Assembly (NCBI GenBank): GCA_963698775.1
Contig: CAVOSE010000033.1
Location: 17,109-81,108, forward strand
Reading direction: 5' to 3'
From: Thiohalocapsa sp963698775
GTDB taxonomy: Bacteria > Pseudomonadota > Gammaproteobacteria > Chromatiales > Chromatiaceae
Length of the DNA stretch: 64,000 nt
In this document: positions 58,982 to 64,000 of the stretch, in pieces
Layout: the number at the start of each line of letters is the position of its first letter
Numbering within the stretch: position 1 is the first letter of the stretch
The notes under the pieces: generated by a model
The model's input: the letters and a program-made list of their open reading frames with translations, nothing else
Database searches by the model: none
Told to the model about the DNA's origin: nothing
Made by a program: the position numbers and the translations under genes

Positions 58982-59017
58982 TCTATTTTGCTGTTGTGAA
59001 AAAAGCCGTAAAAAAGC

Positions 59018-59045
59018 TTGCTAAATTTCATCAGCAGCGTACAAT
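59018..59045 (+). promoter_or_regulatory. rRNA operon promoter (second copy)
   Basis: TTGCTA (59018-59023), 16 bases, TACAAT (59040-59045), with an A-rich UP-element-like stretch at 58999-59015. Spacer length and the 7-base distance to the repeat edge equal those of the first promoter, but the sequence differs. Confidence 0.7.
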
Positions 59046-59052
59046 TCGAAGG

Positions 59053-59083
59053 CTCACCTCGGTGAGTTACAGATCTTTAACAA
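59053..59083 (+). promoter_or_regulatory. rRNA leader antitermination site, second copy
   Basis: Same hairpin (59053-59066) and boxA (59074-59083) as at 53686-53716. Confidence 0.7.
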
Positions 59084-59214
59084 TTTGTTTAGTCAGCTTG
59101 TGTGGATGTTCCGTGACGAGAGTGCGATGTAACGCAAACTCGGTGGAGCATCCCAAGTGATGCCCTGTCGAGTGATGAAGGATCTGTCGTTTTCGGACGA
59201 CAACAAGAGATGAA

Positions 59215-60745
<1,531 letters not shown>

Positions 60746-60825
60746 AAAGTAACGTCAAACCGACGTTGCGGAGCATCCACACAAGCTGACTAAACAAAGG
60801 GTCTACGGGCCCATTGCGAATGCCT

Positions 60826-60902
<77 letters not shown>

Positions 60903-60910
60903 ATTAAAAA

Positions 60911-60986
60911 GGGGCCATAGCTCAGCTGGGAGAGCGCCTGCCTTGCACGCAGGAGGTCGGGAGTTCGATCCTCCCTGGCTCCACCA
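60911..60986 (+). tRNA. tRNA-Ala (TGC), copy 2
   Basis: Same sequence as 55544-55619, including the G3-U70 pair and encoded CCA. Confidence 0.97.
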
Positions 60987-61187
60987 TCCCAAACGCAGTT
61001 TACGTGTCTGTGTGAATCCCTCAGTGCTCGCGTCAAGCGCGTCGAGTCCTGAGGGCTTCGCATCGGCGAAGCAAGAGTTCTTTAACAAATCGGTGAGATC
61101 GCGGAAAGCGTCTGTCAGAGGCAACTCTGACGAGATGTGATGCGAATGTCAGCACGCCATGTAGCGCCAAAGTCTTTGGGGTTATAT

Positions 61188-64000
<2,813 letters not shown>

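Overview
The window is a GC-rich chromosomal segment of a gammaproteobacterium. The 16S gene and the gene orders argC / coiled-coil membrane protein / erpA / tyrS / rrn and mobAB / moeA fit the Chromatiales or relatives. This is a judgement from family knowledge, since no database search was possible.

Layout. 1-34 kb is a surface-polysaccharide region. It holds three GT4 genes and an asparagine-synthetase-type amidotransferase (1-5445), a decayed polytopic membrane protein gene (5645-7199), and a first UDP-GlcNAc 2-epimerase (wecB) facing a subtilase that ends in three SLH repeats. A sugar-nucleotide SDR and two glycosyltransferase genes follow on the minus strand, then a heparinase II/III-like lyase and a TuaH-like glycosyltransferase. 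A second wecB faces a second SLH protein, which carries a beta-propeller and several apparent frameshifts. After a relic of a third SLH tail come a very large glycosyltransferase / pyruvyltransferase fusion, a double GT4, and two paralogous Wzm-Wzt ABC exporters placed tail to tail. 34-38 kb is a membrane histidine kinase with an NtrC-type sigma-54 activator. 38-53.7 kb is mostly housekeeping: mobA, mobB, moeA, lnt, mpl, a DedA/PAP2-like/LssY fusion, hemL, rubredoxin, an A-type Fe-S carrier, argC, a DUF6776-like protein, erpA and tyrS. From 53.7 kb to the end are two head-to-tail rRNA operons (16S, tRNA-Ile, tRNA-Ala, 23S, 5S) with a period of 5367 bp; the second is cut by the window end.

How the parts may work together. 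WecB makes UDP-ManNAc, the pyruvyltransferase domain resembles WcaK/CsaB, the Wzm/Wzt pairs can export a finished polymer, and both SLH proteins keep the VTREQ-type motif that in Gram-positive bacteria and Thermus binds pyruvylated cell-wall glycan. Each wecB sits convergent with an SLH gene. I therefore propose, as inference, a Gram-negative SLH / pyruvyl-ManNAc surface-anchoring system with cysteine-braced SLH repeats.

Caution: at least six genes contain single-base indels that break otherwise well conserved frames, most of them extra bases. Some or all may be sequencing errors rather than biology.
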